A DNA stretch of 64,000 bases from Vogesella alkaliphila (GTDB lineage Bacteria > Pseudomonadota > Gammaproteobacteria > Burkholderiales > Chromobacteriaceae), in the NCBI RefSeq assembly GCF_014652475.1, contig NZ_BMYW01000002.1:124001-188000 (forward strand). Direction: 5' to 3'. The notes beneath the pieces are model-generated. The model was not told the DNA's origin and did no database searches. It worked only from the letters and a program-made list of their open reading frames with translations. Every line of letters begins with the position of its first letter. The stretch's first letter is position 1. The position numbers were made by a program, and so were the translations under genes. Of the stretch, positions 53,973 to 61,636 are shown one piece after another.

Positions 53973-54698
53973 TCAGCCGCGCACCAGGCGGTTGCCGGCC
54001 TCGACCATGTCATTGGCGGCATTGAACATCTTCAACTGCATCTCGAAGCTGCGGTTCAGCGTCATCGAGGCGATCATCTCTTCCACGGCCGATACGTTGC
54101 TGCGCTCCAGATGGCCGCCCTGCACCCGTACCGTGTCGTCTGCGGCCAACGTTGGCTCCAGCCGGCTGACGATCAGGCCGTCGCTGGTCTTGCTCAGTTC
54201 TTCCGGCGCCGGTTTCACCAGCTTGAGGCGGCCGACCGCCTGCATCGCCTCCGAGCCCGGCGGCAGTACCGACACCGTGCCGTCGGCGGCAACCTGCACC
54301 TGGCGGTGTTCCGGCAGCACGATGGCGCCGCCGTCGCCCAGTACCTGGCGGCCGCCCAGCATCAGCGAGCCGTCGGCGGCGACGTCGAACTGGCCGCCGC
54401 GGGTGTAGGCCTCGCCGCCGGCGGTGGCGACGGTGAAGAAGCCCTCGCCCCGGATCGCCACGTCCAGCTCGCGCCCGGTCTGCGCGATCACGCCCTGCTT
54501 CACCGACACCGCGCTGGGCTGCAGTACCGTCATGTGGCGCGCGTCGTAGCCGTAGCCGGGCACCGCCTGGCTGCTGGCGACCTCGATGTCGGCGCGAAAG
54601 CCGGGGGTGTCGGCGTTGGCCAGGTTGTTGGCGCGCACCTGCTGCGCCTTGAGGGTGCGGTTGGCACCGCTCATGATGGTGTAGATCAGCGCATCCAT
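53973..54698 (-). CDS. flgF: Flagellar proximal rod protein FlgF
   Basis: A proximal rod protein of 241 residues. The N-terminus (MDALIYTIMSGANRTLKAQQVRANNLANADTPGFRAD, about 1-37) starts like FlgF rather than FlgG, and the end has the axial motif VEEMIASMTLNRSFEMQLKMFNAANDM. It lies 2 bases after flgE in the standard order. A 12/14 repeat copy is inside at 54140. Confidence 0.93.
   Translation of the reverse strand: MDALIYTIMSGANRTLKAQQVRANNLANADTPGFRADIEVASSQAVPGYGYDARHMTVLQPSAVSVKQGVIAQTGRELDVAIRGEGFFTVATAGGEAYTRGGQFDVAADGSLMLGGRQVLGDGGAIVLPEHRQVQVAADGTVSVLPPGSEAMQAVGRLKLVKPAPEELSKTSDGLIVSRLEPTLAADDTVRVQGGHLERSNVSAVEEMIASMTLNRSFEMQLKMFNAANDMVEAGNRLVRG
54140..54153 (+). repeat. Dispersed 14-bp repeat, copy at 54140 (12/14)
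   Basis: cTGCGGCCAACgTT inside flgF, encoding P-T-L-A-A-D on minus. Confidence 0.6.
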
Positions 54699-54700
54699 GC

Positions 54701-55891
54701 TCAGACGGCCTGCATCAGGGCCTGGATCACCTGGTTCTCGGTGGAGATCACCTTGGTGTTGGCCTGGTAGTTGCGCTGCGCGGTCATCAGGTTGACCAGC
54801 TCGGCGGTGAGGTCGACGTTGGACTGCTCCAGCGCGTTGACCGCCAGCGTGCCGACGTTACCGCTGCCCGGCGCCGACAGCAGCGCGGTGCCGGAGGCGC
54901 CGGATTCGGTCCAGCTGGTATCGGATACCGCCACCAGGCCGTTCTCGTTGGGGAAGGTCGCCAGCGCGATGGTGCCGACGGCGCGTTTCTCGCCGTTGCT
55001 GTAGGTGGCGGTGACGGTGCCGTCCTCTTCCAGCCGCAGGCCGGTACGGGTGCCGGCGGCGTAGCCGTCGCTGCTGTTCACCGCCGAGGTGGTCTCGCCG
55101 GCAAACTGCGAGGTGCCGCTGTAGTCGACGTTGACGCTCAGCGCCGCGGCGCCGGCCGGAGTGCCCAGCGGCAGCGCCACCGGGGCCGCCGGGGCGGTCA
55201 GCTGGCCGTCGGTGCCGAAGGTCATCACCGCGGTGGTCGGCAGCAGCGCGCCGTTCATCGCGTAGTGCACGGTCACCTCGTTGGCGTTGGTCTTCACGAA
55301 GTACTGCGTGACGCTGTGCTTCTGACCCAGCGAATCGAACACCGTCGACACGCTGGAGCCGTTGAAGGTGGCCGGATTGTCCTTGTCGAACGCCACCGCC
55401 GGCGCCACCCAGCCGGAGGACAGGTTGCCGCTGTACTCCAGCGTGCTGCTGGCCTTGGCCGCGACCTGCCCGGTCGGCACCTGGATGTCGCCCAGCGCGC
55501 CCAGCGTCCCCGCCGGCGCGCCCTCTACCGCGGCATAGCCCTGCACCTTGCGGCCGAAGGCGTCGACCAGCACGCCGTCCTTGTCGGTATTGAAGATGCC
55601 GACGCGGGTGTAGGCGACGCTGCCGTTGTTGTCCTTGGTGACGAAGAAGCCGCCGCCCTGGATCGCCGCGTCCAGCGCGCGGCCGGTGGCGACCACGCTG
55701 CCGCCGCGGCCGATGTTCTGGGTGGTGGAGCCGACCTCGACACCGGTGGCCTGGCTGCCGGCGTACATGGAGGCGAAGTTGTCGCGGCTGGACTTGAAGC
55801 CGTAGGTACCGGAGTTGGCGATGTTGTTGCTGATGTTGCCAAGCTGGCTATTGACGGCGTTGATGCCGGAAAGCGCGATTTCGAAACTCAT
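54701..55891 (-). CDS. flgE: Flagellar hook protein FlgE
   Basis: The hook subunit, 396 residues, close to the typical 400. It has the N-terminal motif ALSGINAVNSQLGNISNNIANSGTYGFKSSR (about 6-37), the hook D1/D2 domain with SSTLEYSGNLSSGW and FNGSSVSTVFDSLGQKHSVTQYF, and the C-terminal VDLTAELVNLMTAQRNYQANTKVISTENQVIQALMQAV. It follows flgD by 6 bases. Confidence 0.95.
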   Translation of the reverse strand: MSFEIALSGINAVNSQLGNISNNIANSGTYGFKSSRDNFASMYAGSQATGVEVGSTTQNIGRGGSVVATGRALDAAIQGGGFFVTKDNNGSVAYTRVGIFNTDKDGVLVDAFGRKVQGYAAVEGAPAGTLGALGDIQVPTGQVAAKASSTLEYSGNLSSGWVAPAVAFDKDNPATFNGSSVSTVFDSLGQKHSVTQYFVKTNANEVTVHYAMNGALLPTTAVMTFGTDGQLTAPAAPVALPLGTPAGAAALSVNVDYSGTSQFAGETTSAVNSSDGYAAGTRTGLRLEEDGTVTATYSNGEKRAVGTIALATFPNENGLVAVSDTSWTESGASGTALLSAPGSGNVGTLAVNALEQSNVDLTAELVNLMTAQRNYQANTKVISTENQVIQALMQAV

Positions 55892-55897
55892 GCTGAG

Positions 55898-56584
55898 TTA
55901 GCTCCTGGTAGACGAGGTGCTGCTGGCAGCCCCCAACAGTCGGGTGATCGACGACGCCGGGTACTCACCCAGCCCGGCAAGGGAAAGAATCGGTTCGCCG
56001 CCCTGCACCGGCAGCCGCACCGCCTGCACCTCGGCGGCGAACTCCAGCCGCGCGCCGGACTTGGCGGCGGTGATCACCTGCGCCTGGTACTGGCCGGCCG
56101 GCAGGCCGTGGGCGGCCGGGTCCAGCGTGAAGGAAAATTCGCCGGCGGCCTGGCGCCCCAGCGTGATCAGCTTGCTGCTGCCGTCGGCGCCGGTGAGCTG
56201 CAGCTGCACTTCGTCGCTGCCGTCCAGCGTGATGCGCCCGCCGACCGGCTTGCCGTCCAGCAGCAGCCGGTCGCTCTGCACCAGCACCTGCTTGCCGACC
56301 TGCTCGCCCAGCGCCAGGCCCTGCAGCTCGCGCATCATCAGCGCATTGCTTTTCAGCTCCGACAGCATGCCCAGCGTGCTCTGCATCTGGTTCATCTGCA
56401 CCAGCTGGCCGACGAACTGCGCCGGGTCGGTCGGCTCCAGCGGGTTCTGGTTCTTGATCTGCGCCATCAGCAGCGTCATGAACATGTCGCTGTCGGCCCC
56501 CAGCTGCTGGCCGGCCACCGCGGTGGCCTGCGTGCTGCTGCCGTTCTGGCTGCGCTGGTTGAGCGCGCTTGCGTCGATGGCCAT
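55898..56584 (-). CDS. flgD: Flagellar hook-cap scaffold FlgD
   Basis: The hook assembly cap, 228 residues. The N-terminal export/capping region is recognised by FMTLLMAQIKNQNPLEPTDPAQFVGQLVQMNQMQS (about 35-69), followed by a FlgD Ig-like domain (VGGRITLDGSDEVQLQL, GLPAGQYQAQVITAAKSG). The start at 56584 overlaps the flgC TGA by one base. Confidence 0.95.
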   Translation of the reverse strand: MAIDASALNQRSQNGSSTQATAVAGQQLGADSDMFMTLLMAQIKNQNPLEPTDPAQFVGQLVQMNQMQSTLGMLSELKSNALMMRELQGLALGEQVGKQVLVQSDRLLLDGKPVGGRITLDGSDEVQLQLTGADGSSKLITLGRQAAGEFSFTLDPAAHGLPAGQYQAQVITAAKSGARLEFAAEVQAVRLPVQGGEPILSLAGLGEYPASSITRLLGAASSTSSTRS

Positions 56585-56997
56585 CAGCCTTCTCCCAGTT
56601 TCAGCAGGTCCTGCTGCATCACCTTCACCCGCGCCATCACCTCGACGTTGGTCTGGAACGCGCGCGAGGCGGCCATCATGTCGGTCATCTCCTCCACCGC
56701 GTTGACGTTGCCGAAGTAGACGTTGCCGTCCTGGTCGGCCAGCGGGTTGGACGGATCGTTCACCTTGCGCACCGGCTTGTCGCTTTTCACCACGTCCAGC
56801 ACGCGCACGCCGACGCCCTGCCACTCGCCGCTGCCCTGCATCTGGCTCGCGAACACCGGCTTGCGGCCGCGAAAGGCAGCGGCCTCGGAGCCGGCGGCGG
56901 AATCGGCGTTGGCCAGGTTGCTGGCCACGGTATTGAGGCGCACCGTCTGCGCGGTCATCGCCGAGCCGGCGATGCGGGAAATATCTCGGAAGGACAT
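56584..56997 (-). CDS. flgC: Flagellar basal-body rod protein FlgC
   Basis: A proximal rod subunit, 137 residues. It has the rod motif MTAQTVRLNTVASNLANADSAAGSEAAAFRGRKPVF (about 14-49), YGNVN-like VYFGNVNAVEEMTDMMAASRAFQTNVEVM and the C-terminal KVMQQDLLKLGEG. It follows flgB by 3 bases. Confidence 0.95.
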   Translation of the reverse strand: MSFRDISRIAGSAMTAQTVRLNTVASNLANADSAAGSEAAAFRGRKPVFASQMQGSGEWQGVGVRVLDVVKSDKPVRKVNDPSNPLADQDGNVYFGNVNAVEEMTDMMAASRAFQTNVEVMARVKVMQQDLLKLGEG

Positions 56998-57000
56998 GGT

Positions 57001-57360
57001 TTATTGCCCGGCAATCGCTTTTGCCAGCCCCTTGTATTTCATGTTGAGAAAAGTCAGGCTGACCTGGAAATCGGCGACGTTCTGCGCGAACTCGGCCTGC
57101 TCCACGCCCAGCTCCACGGTATTGCCGTCCCGCGACGGATGATTGGGCGTGCGGTAGGCCAGCTCGCCGCCGTCGGTCTGCAGCAGCAGGCCGCCGGCGG
57201 TATCGGACTCGGCAAGGGCGCTGCGGAAATCGAAATCCCGCGCCTGGTAGCCGGGGGTGCTTTCGTTGGCGATATTGGATGCCAGCACCTTGGTACGCTC
57301 GGCACGCAGTTTCAGCGCCTCCGGATGCACGCTCAGCGCCTGACTCAGACTGAAGCCCAT
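57001..57360 (-). CDS. flgB: Flagellar basal-body rod protein FlgB
   Basis: The most proximal rod subunit of the flg operon, 119 residues. It has the rod motif RTKVLASNIANESTPGYQARDFDF (about 23-46) and the FlgB end QNVADFQVSLTFLNMKYKGLAKAIAGQ. The ATG at 57360 is used because AAGAGG lies seven bases upstream; a GTG two codons earlier is possible. It heads flgBCDEFGHIJKL and is divergent from flgA. Confidence 0.94.
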   Translation of the reverse strand: MGFSLSQALSVHPEALKLRAERTKVLASNIANESTPGYQARDFDFRSALAESDTAGGLLLQTDGGELAYRTPNHPSRDGNTVELGVEQAEFAQNVADFQVSLTFLNMKYKGLAKAIAGQ

Positions 57361-57490
57361 TGCCACACCTCTTGCGGTTCTCTTAAGATGGATATGGTGG
57401 CAATGATTGACAATCTGGCCACCAGTTATAAGGCGATACTAATTAATCGTCCTACCGCAAGTACACGTAATAATTACCAAGACCGAGCCA

Positions 57491-58216
57491 ATGGCAATAT
57501 TCACGAACCGCCCGCCGGCCGCGCTGCGACGCACGGCGGGCCTGCTGCTGGCCAGCGCCGGCAGCCTGCTGTCGCCGGCCGCGCTGGCCGCCACCCCGGC
57601 CGAACTGGCGCAGCAGAGCGCGCAGCAATGGCTGCTGCAACAGGCGGCCGCCAGCGGCCTGCGCGCACCGCAAGTCCGGCTGCAGGCGCTGCCCGCCCGC
57701 CAGCCGCCGGGCAGCTGCCTCGGCAAGCCCGTGGCCGAAGTCGGCAGCGACAGCCAGCTCGGCCGCGTGCGGGTGCGGGTGCGCTGCCAGGGCGCGGGCG
57801 AGATCGGCTACCTGTTCCGCGCCGAAGTCAGCGGCCTGGCGCTGGCCGCGGCCAGGGACATCGACCCCGGCCAGACGCTGGGCGCGGACGACGTCAGCGA
57901 ACAGCGCGTGCTGCTGCGCAGCCCGCAGCCGCTGCTGGCGCCGGACGTGGCGCTGGACGGCCTGCGCAGCAAGACGCAGATCCGCCAGGGCACGCCGCTG
58001 CGCGGCCTGCTGCTGGAAACGGCACCGCTGGTGAAACGCGGCATGGCGGTGGCGATCGTCGCCGAGCAGGAAGGCATCCGCGTCGAGGTGGCGGGCACGG
58101 CGCTGGAAACCGCCGGCAAGGACGAGTGGGTACGGGTGAAGAACGGCAACAGCGGCAAGGTCATCCGCGCCCGCGTCATCGACAGCGGCGTGGTCAGACC
58201 GGAGATCGGCCAGTAA
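57491..58216 (+). CDS. flgA: Flagellar P-ring chaperone FlgA
   Basis: A periplasmic chaperone for P-ring assembly, 241 residues. It has a signal peptide (about 1-34, ending PAALAATPAE), an SAF-type domain (ARDIDPGQTLGADDVSEQRVLL) and the C-terminal beta domain with GMAVAIVAEQEGIRVEVAGTALETAG and GKVIRARVIDSGVVRPEI. It is divergent from flgB across a 130-base AT-rich gap, a usual arrangement, and convergent to the glucosaminidase gene. Confidence 0.92.
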   Translation: MAIFTNRPPAALRRTAGLLLASAGSLLSPAALAATPAELAQQSAQQWLLQQAAASGLRAPQVRLQALPARQPPGSCLGKPVAEVGSDSQLGRVRVRVRCQGAGEIGYLFRAEVSGLALAAARDIDPGQTLGADDVSEQRVLLRSPQPLLAPDVALDGLRSKTQIRQGTPLRGLLLETAPLVKRGMAVAIVAEQEGIRVEVAGTALETAGKDEWVRVKNGNSGKVIRARVIDSGVVRPEIGQ

Positions 58217-58237
58217 GGATCCAGGTGCGGGCCGGGC

Positions 58238-58939
58238 TCAGCCCGGGCCGCGCAGGCGGCTGACGGTCTGCTGCAGCTTGCTGGCGTAGGCGGGATCGGT
58301 GGCGTAGCCGCCGCGAGCCAGCACCGCGGCAAAGGCGGCGGCGTCGCTGCCCACGCCCTGCACCGCCTTGAAGCGCGGCGACGACGACAGCAGGCTGACG
58401 TAGTCGGCAAAGGCGCCGTCGTAGTCGGCGTAGGCGCGGAACGGCGCCACCTGCTTCACGTCCACCCCGTCCTGGTGTTCGGTGGTCAGCGCGGCGATGC
58501 GCTCGCCGCGCCAGCCCTGCCCGGCCTTGATGCCGAACAGGTTGTGGCTGCTGGAGCCGTCGGCACGGCGCAGCGGCGCCTGTCCCCAGCCGGATTCCAG
58601 TGCCGCGTGCGCGGCGATGATGTCGGGCGACACCCCCAGCGCGCGCGCCGCCTTCTGCGCGTGCGGCAGGATGTCGCCGAGAAACGCCTGCTGCTGCGCG
58701 TCGAGATGGCTGCCGTCCAGCGGCGCCGCGGCCGCCTGTGCCCGCTGCCGCAGCAGCAGCCCTTGCGGGGTCAGCGCCTCGTCGCCGGCCGGGAAGCCCC
58801 GGTCGATCAGCGCGGTGATTTCCTGGCGCGTGTCGCGGAACACGGCGGCGAACTGGCCACCGTCCGCCGCCGGCGCGATGCCGCCGCTGGCTGGCGGGGT
58901 GATGGTCGGGATGTTGATGCGGAAATCAGGGTGCAGCAT
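58238..58939 (-). CDS. Flagellum-associated beta-N-acetylglucosaminidase (FlgJ C-terminal domain type)
   Basis: A 233-residue peptidoglycan hydrolase of the glycoside hydrolase 73 type, equivalent to the C-terminal domain of dual-domain FlgJ. The catalytic glutamate is in AAHAALESGWGQ (Glu115), with SHNLFGIKAGQGWRGERIAALTTEH and FRAYADYDGAFADYVSLL typical of FlgJ-type enzymes. The N-terminal 60 residues are linker-like and there is no Sec signal peptide, as for FlgJ, which is exported by the flagellar system. It overlaps flgN by 14 bases. It presumably clears peptidoglycan for the rod in trans. Confidence 0.9.
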   Translation of the reverse strand: MLHPDFRINIPTITPPASGGIAPAADGGQFAAVFRDTRQEITALIDRGFPAGDEALTPQGLLLRQRAQAAAAPLDGSHLDAQQQAFLGDILPHAQKAARALGVSPDIIAAHAALESGWGQAPLRRADGSSSHNLFGIKAGQGWRGERIAALTTEHQDGVDVKQVAPFRAYADYDGAFADYVSLLSSSPRFKAVQGVGSDAAAFAAVLARGGYATDPAYASKLQQTVSRLRGPG

Positions 58940-59357
58940 AGGTATCGCTTTCGCCGAACAGCACGCGCTGGTAGCACTCGTGCTGGTTGAGCAGCAGCTG
59001 GCCGTTGCGCTCGTTGAGCCGCTTGCAGTCGGCCGCCAGTTCCTGCAGCGCCTGCCACTGCTGCTGGCAGCGCAGGCGTGCCGGCTCCGGCAGCAGCGCG
59101 AACAGCGCCGTCAGCGACGGCTTGCGGCCAACGTTGCCGGCCAGCAGCTGCCGCGCCAGCTGTTCGCGGCGCAGGCGGCGCTGCTGCAACTGCGCCACCA
59201 GCTGGCCGATGCGGTCGGCGTGCCAGGACAGTGCCGCCGCGTCGTGCGCCAGCGCGGCGGAAAACTGCTGCTCCAGCGCCAGCTGCAGCTGCCGGTAATC
59301 GGCCTGGTCGCTGTGGATGTCCTGCAGCAACTGCCGCCACTGCGCCTTCGCCGTCAT
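58926..59357 (-). CDS. flgN: Flagellar export chaperone FlgN
   Basis: A 143-residue all-helical chaperone for FlgK/FlgL. The sequence is rich in Leu/Gln/Arg helices (QLQLALEQQFSAALAHDAAALSWHADRIGQLVAQLQQRR, about 23-62), with the family-like C-terminal region NERNGQLLLNQHECYQRVLFG. It follows flgM by 2 bases and overlaps the glucosaminidase gene. Assignment rests on both the sequence and the flgM neighbour. A 13/14 repeat copy is inside. Confidence 0.85.
   Translation of the reverse strand: MTAKAQWRQLLQDIHSDQADYRQLQLALEQQFSAALAHDAAALSWHADRIGQLVAQLQQRRLRREQLARQLLAGNVGRKPSLTALFALLPEPARLRCQQQWQALQELAADCKRLNERNGQLLLNQHECYQRVLFGESDTYAAP
59122..59135 (+). repeat. Dispersed 14-bp repeat, copy at 59122 (13/14)
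   Basis: TTGCGGCCAACgTT inside flgN, encoding A-G-N-V-G-R-K on minus. Confidence 0.8.
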
Positions 59358-59359
59358 GC

Positions 59360-59623
59360 TCAGCCCCGGTGGTAGGCGGCGATGATGGCCGCCAGCTTGT
59401 CCGCGTCGAAGCCGATTTCACCGCGTGCCAGCGCGGCGCGCACCGCGGCCACCTTGTCGAGGTCGACCTCGGGCTGCGCCTGCAGCACGCCGGCGGCCTG
59501 GCTCAGTGGCTGGGCAGCCGGCAGCGGCGCGACAGACGCCTTGCCGCTGGCGGCCGGCGCCTGGCTGCGGTCGGACTGGATCGCGTTGTCACGCAGTTCG
59601 GGACGGAGTGGGGTAATGCGCAT
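59360..59623 (-). CDS. flgM: Anti-sigma-28 factor FlgM
   Basis: Binds and inhibits the flagellar sigma factor until the hook is finished, then is exported. The 87-residue product has a disordered Ala/Pro/Gln-rich N-terminal half and the conserved C-terminal sigma-binding helices (VDLDKVAAVRAALARGEIGFDADKLAAIIAAYH, about 53-85). Its partner is presumably the fliA gene at 62540. It precedes flgN. Confidence 0.93.
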   Translation of the reverse strand: MRITPLRPELRDNAIQSDRSQAPAASGKASVAPLPAAQPLSQAAGVLQAQPEVDLDKVAAVRAALARGEIGFDADKLAAIIAAYHRG

Positions 59624-59706
59624 GGCGGCCTCGGACAGGAATAAGACGGTTATCCAGTAAAGGACGACCGTCGCGGCGGAAAACTTAAATCGGCGCGGGC
59701 GCCGGC

Positions 59707-60390
59707 TCAGAAGTTCTCCGGCAGCATCTTCAGCAGCACGATGCGGCGGTTTTCCATGGTGATGTAGCGGCCGAACACCAGCTCCTTCAGGATGCGCGCC
59801 ACCATCTCGCGCGAGGAGCCGATCAGGTCGGCGATTTCCTGCTGGGTGAAGGTCTTTTGCAGCTGCATCACGCCGTCCTGGTGCACGGTGTAGTCGTTGA
59901 ACAGCAGGCGGATGCGGCCGTAGACATCGAGCAGCGCCAGGCTCTTGGCCGACGCCGAGATGCGGCGCACCATGCCGGCCAGGCGCATCAGGATCTGGTT
60001 GCGCACCGTGTCGCTGGGCAGGCCGTCGGCGGTGCCGAAAATGCTGATCAGGTCTTGGCGGTTGAACTTGAACAGCAGGCAGTCCTCCTCCGCCATCGCG
60101 CTCCAGGCACAGGGCCCGCCGTCAAGGTAGGACACCTCGCCCATCAGCTCGCCGGGGTTGTTGAACATCAGCACGTACTTGCGGTTGGCGCTGTCCGAGA
60201 CGTGCGCCTGCAGGCGGCCGCTGACGACCAGGTAGATGGCGGACACGGTCTGCCCCTCCTGGAACACGTATTCGCCCTTGCGCACGCGCAGGGAAATGGC
60301 ATGGTCGATCACTCTGTCCAAAACCACGGGGGACTGGTCGGCAAAAAAATCGGTTGCGGCCAACTGCGCCTTGATGTCGTCCAGATTCAT
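59707..60390 (-). CDS. Crp/Fnr-family transcriptional regulator in the flagellar locus
   Basis: A 227-residue regulator: N-terminal cyclic-nucleotide-binding-type beta roll (about 15-120, with RVRKGEYVFQEGQTVSAIYLVVSG and FNNPGELMGEVSYLDGGPCA), dimer helix and a C-terminal winged helix-turn-helix (TQQEIADLIGSSREMVARIL, about 182-201). The SSRE recognition helix is Crp/Fnr-like. The N-terminal cysteine cluster of FNR is absent, so direct oxygen sensing by an Fe-S cluster is unlikely. A good promoter overlapped by a 24-bp palindrome precedes it, suggesting autoregulation. Its placement between motB and flgM suggests control of this flagellum. The start MNLDDIKAQL at 60390 follows AGGAAGAAG. Confidence 0.9.
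   Translation of the reverse strand: MNLDDIKAQLAATDFFADQSPVVLDRVIDHAISLRVRKGEYVFQEGQTVSAIYLVVSGRLQAHVSDSANRKYVLMFNNPGELMGEVSYLDGGPCAWSAMAEEDCLLFKFNRQDLISIFGTADGLPSDTVRNQILMRLAGMVRRISASAKSLALLDVYGRIRLLFNDYTVHQDGVMQLQKTFTQQEIADLIGSSREMVARILKELVFGRYITMENRRIVLLKMLPENF
60354..60367 (+). repeat. Dispersed 14-bp repeat, copy at 60354 (12/14)
   Basis: TTGCGGCCAACtgc in the 5' coding end of the Crp/Fnr-type gene. Confidence 0.55.
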
Positions 60391-60478
60391 TTCTTTACTT
60401 CTTCCTACAGTGTGTGCACTACGGGTTTGCTCTATCCCGGCCGGGATCATCCGGACGGGCCGTTTTTCGTATTATCAT

Positions 60479-60510
60479 TTGATTGTAAATATTACCAATC
60501 AACCCGTCAA
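60479..60510 (-). promoter_or_regulatory. Promoter and palindromic operator of the Crp/Fnr-type gene
   Basis: On minus, TTGACG (60505-60510) and TACAAT (60482-60487) are 17 bases apart. A perfect inverted repeat TTGATTG-N10-CAATCAA (60479-60502) covers the spacer and the -10, so binding would block RNA polymerase. Crp/Fnr-family proteins bind such dyads; that this regulator binds it is inference. Confidence 0.65.
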
Positions 60511-60572
60511 TTAGATACACAATGTTTACAATATCGATAAACGCCGCGATCCCGGCACGACAACGTGCTACC

Positions 60573-60613
60573 CGCAACGGAAAACCCCGGCACATGGCCG
60601 GGGTTTTCCGTTG
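60573..60613. terminator. 17-bp-stem terminator after motB
   Basis: GCAACGGAAAACCCCGG and CCGGGGTTTTCCGTTGC form a perfect 17-bp inverted repeat with a 7-base loop, 20 bases past the motB stop. A and T runs inside the stem make it usable in both directions. Confidence 0.85.
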
Positions 60614-60633
60614 CGCGACAAGGACTTGCGCCC

Positions 60634-61623
60634 TCAGCCGGGGTTGTTCATCTTGGCGCGCAGCATGTCCAGGTCGGGGTTGGGCGCCACGCTGATTTCG
60701 CTGCGTTTTTCGTCGGCACCGGCCGCCTGCGGCGGGCCGAACATCGCGCTTATGTTCTCCGCCTGCGTCGGCGTCAGCACCAGCAGCTCGATGCGGCGGT
60801 TGTGCGCCGCGGTCGGTTGCCGCTTGTCCAGCGGCGCGCGGTCGGCCATGCCGACCACCTGCAGCACGCTCTCCTTGCGCAGGCCGCCGTCGAGCAGGTG
60901 CAGGCGCGCGCTCATCGCGCGGTTGGCGGACAGGCTCCAGTTCGACAGCGCGGTGTTGCCGGCGCTGCGGTACTGCATGGCGTCGGTGTGGCCGATCACC
61001 AGCAGCTGGTTGTCGAGCGAGGACAGCAGCTGGCCCATCTCCAGCAGCAGGCCCTTGAAGCGGCGGTTGATGATGGCGCTGCCGCGCTCGAACATGCCCT
61101 CGCGGTCGGTGTCGTGCAGCATCACGCGCAAGCCCTGCGGCGTCACCACCAGCTGCAGGTTGCTCTCCAGCCCGGCCTGTTTCGACATCGAGCTCAGCAT
61201 CTGCGCCAGCTGGTTCAGCGCCGCCGGCGACGCCAGCTTCTGGCGCACGCGGCGCCCCTCGCCATCCAGCACCGTCGGGAAGCCGGTGGTCTTCACCTGG
61301 CTGTTCGGGTTCTGTTGCGAAGAACTCATCCCCGGCACCGGCTCGCGCGGAATCAGGCTGCCCGGCGGCGTGCCCTGGTGCTCGATGCGGTAGTTGGTGC
61401 CCTCCGCGGTCGGCTTGCCGCCGCCGTCGCGCAGCAGCTGCTCCAGGTTTTCCTGTTCGCGCGCCGCCAGCACCCACAGCACCAGGAACAGGCACATCAG
61501 CGCCAGCACGAAGTCGGCGAACGCCACCTTCCAGGCGCCGCCGTGGGCGCCGTCCTCCTCGCGCCGCGACACCTTCTTGATGACCGTGCCCTCGTGCTGC
61601 TCGCGGTGTTTCAGTGCACTCAT
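60634..61623 (-). CDS. motB: Flagellar stator protein MotB (LafU-like)
   Basis: A stator subunit anchored to peptidoglycan, 329 residues. The single N-terminal membrane helix carries the proton-binding aspartate Asp37 in WKVAFADFVLALMCLFLVLWVL (about 31-52). A plug/linker follows, then a C-terminal OmpA-type peptidoglycan-binding domain (LLVIGHTDAMQ, LSANRAMSARLHLL, RRIELLVL). Position after motA and a sigma-28 gene matches lafU of lateral systems. It ends at a strong terminator. Confidence 0.94.
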   Translation of the reverse strand: MSALKHREQHEGTVIKKVSRREEDGAHGGAWKVAFADFVLALMCLFLVLWVLAAREQENLEQLLRDGGGKPTAEGTNYRIEHQGTPPGSLIPREPVPGMSSSQQNPNSQVKTTGFPTVLDGEGRRVRQKLASPAALNQLAQMLSSMSKQAGLESNLQLVVTPQGLRVMLHDTDREGMFERGSAIINRRFKGLLLEMGQLLSSLDNQLLVIGHTDAMQYRSAGNTALSNWSLSANRAMSARLHLLDGGLRKESVLQVVGMADRAPLDKRQPTAAHNRRIELLVLTPTQAENISAMFGPPQAAGADEKRSEISVAPNPDLDMLRAKMNNPG

Positions 61624-61636
61624 TGCGCGCTATGCC

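Noticed and set aside
57361-57490. Sigma-54 or sigma-28 promoters between flgB and flgA
   Set aside because: I looked for GG-N10-GC and TAAA-N15-GCCGATAA on both strands. Only weak partial matches were found (for example GGCGATAC at 57432), so none is reported as a feature.
59650-59700. GC-rich dyad between the Crp/Fnr-type gene and flgM
   Set aside because: CGGCGC/GCGCCG pairing is weak evidence in DNA of this composition and is followed only by ATTT; not called a terminator.
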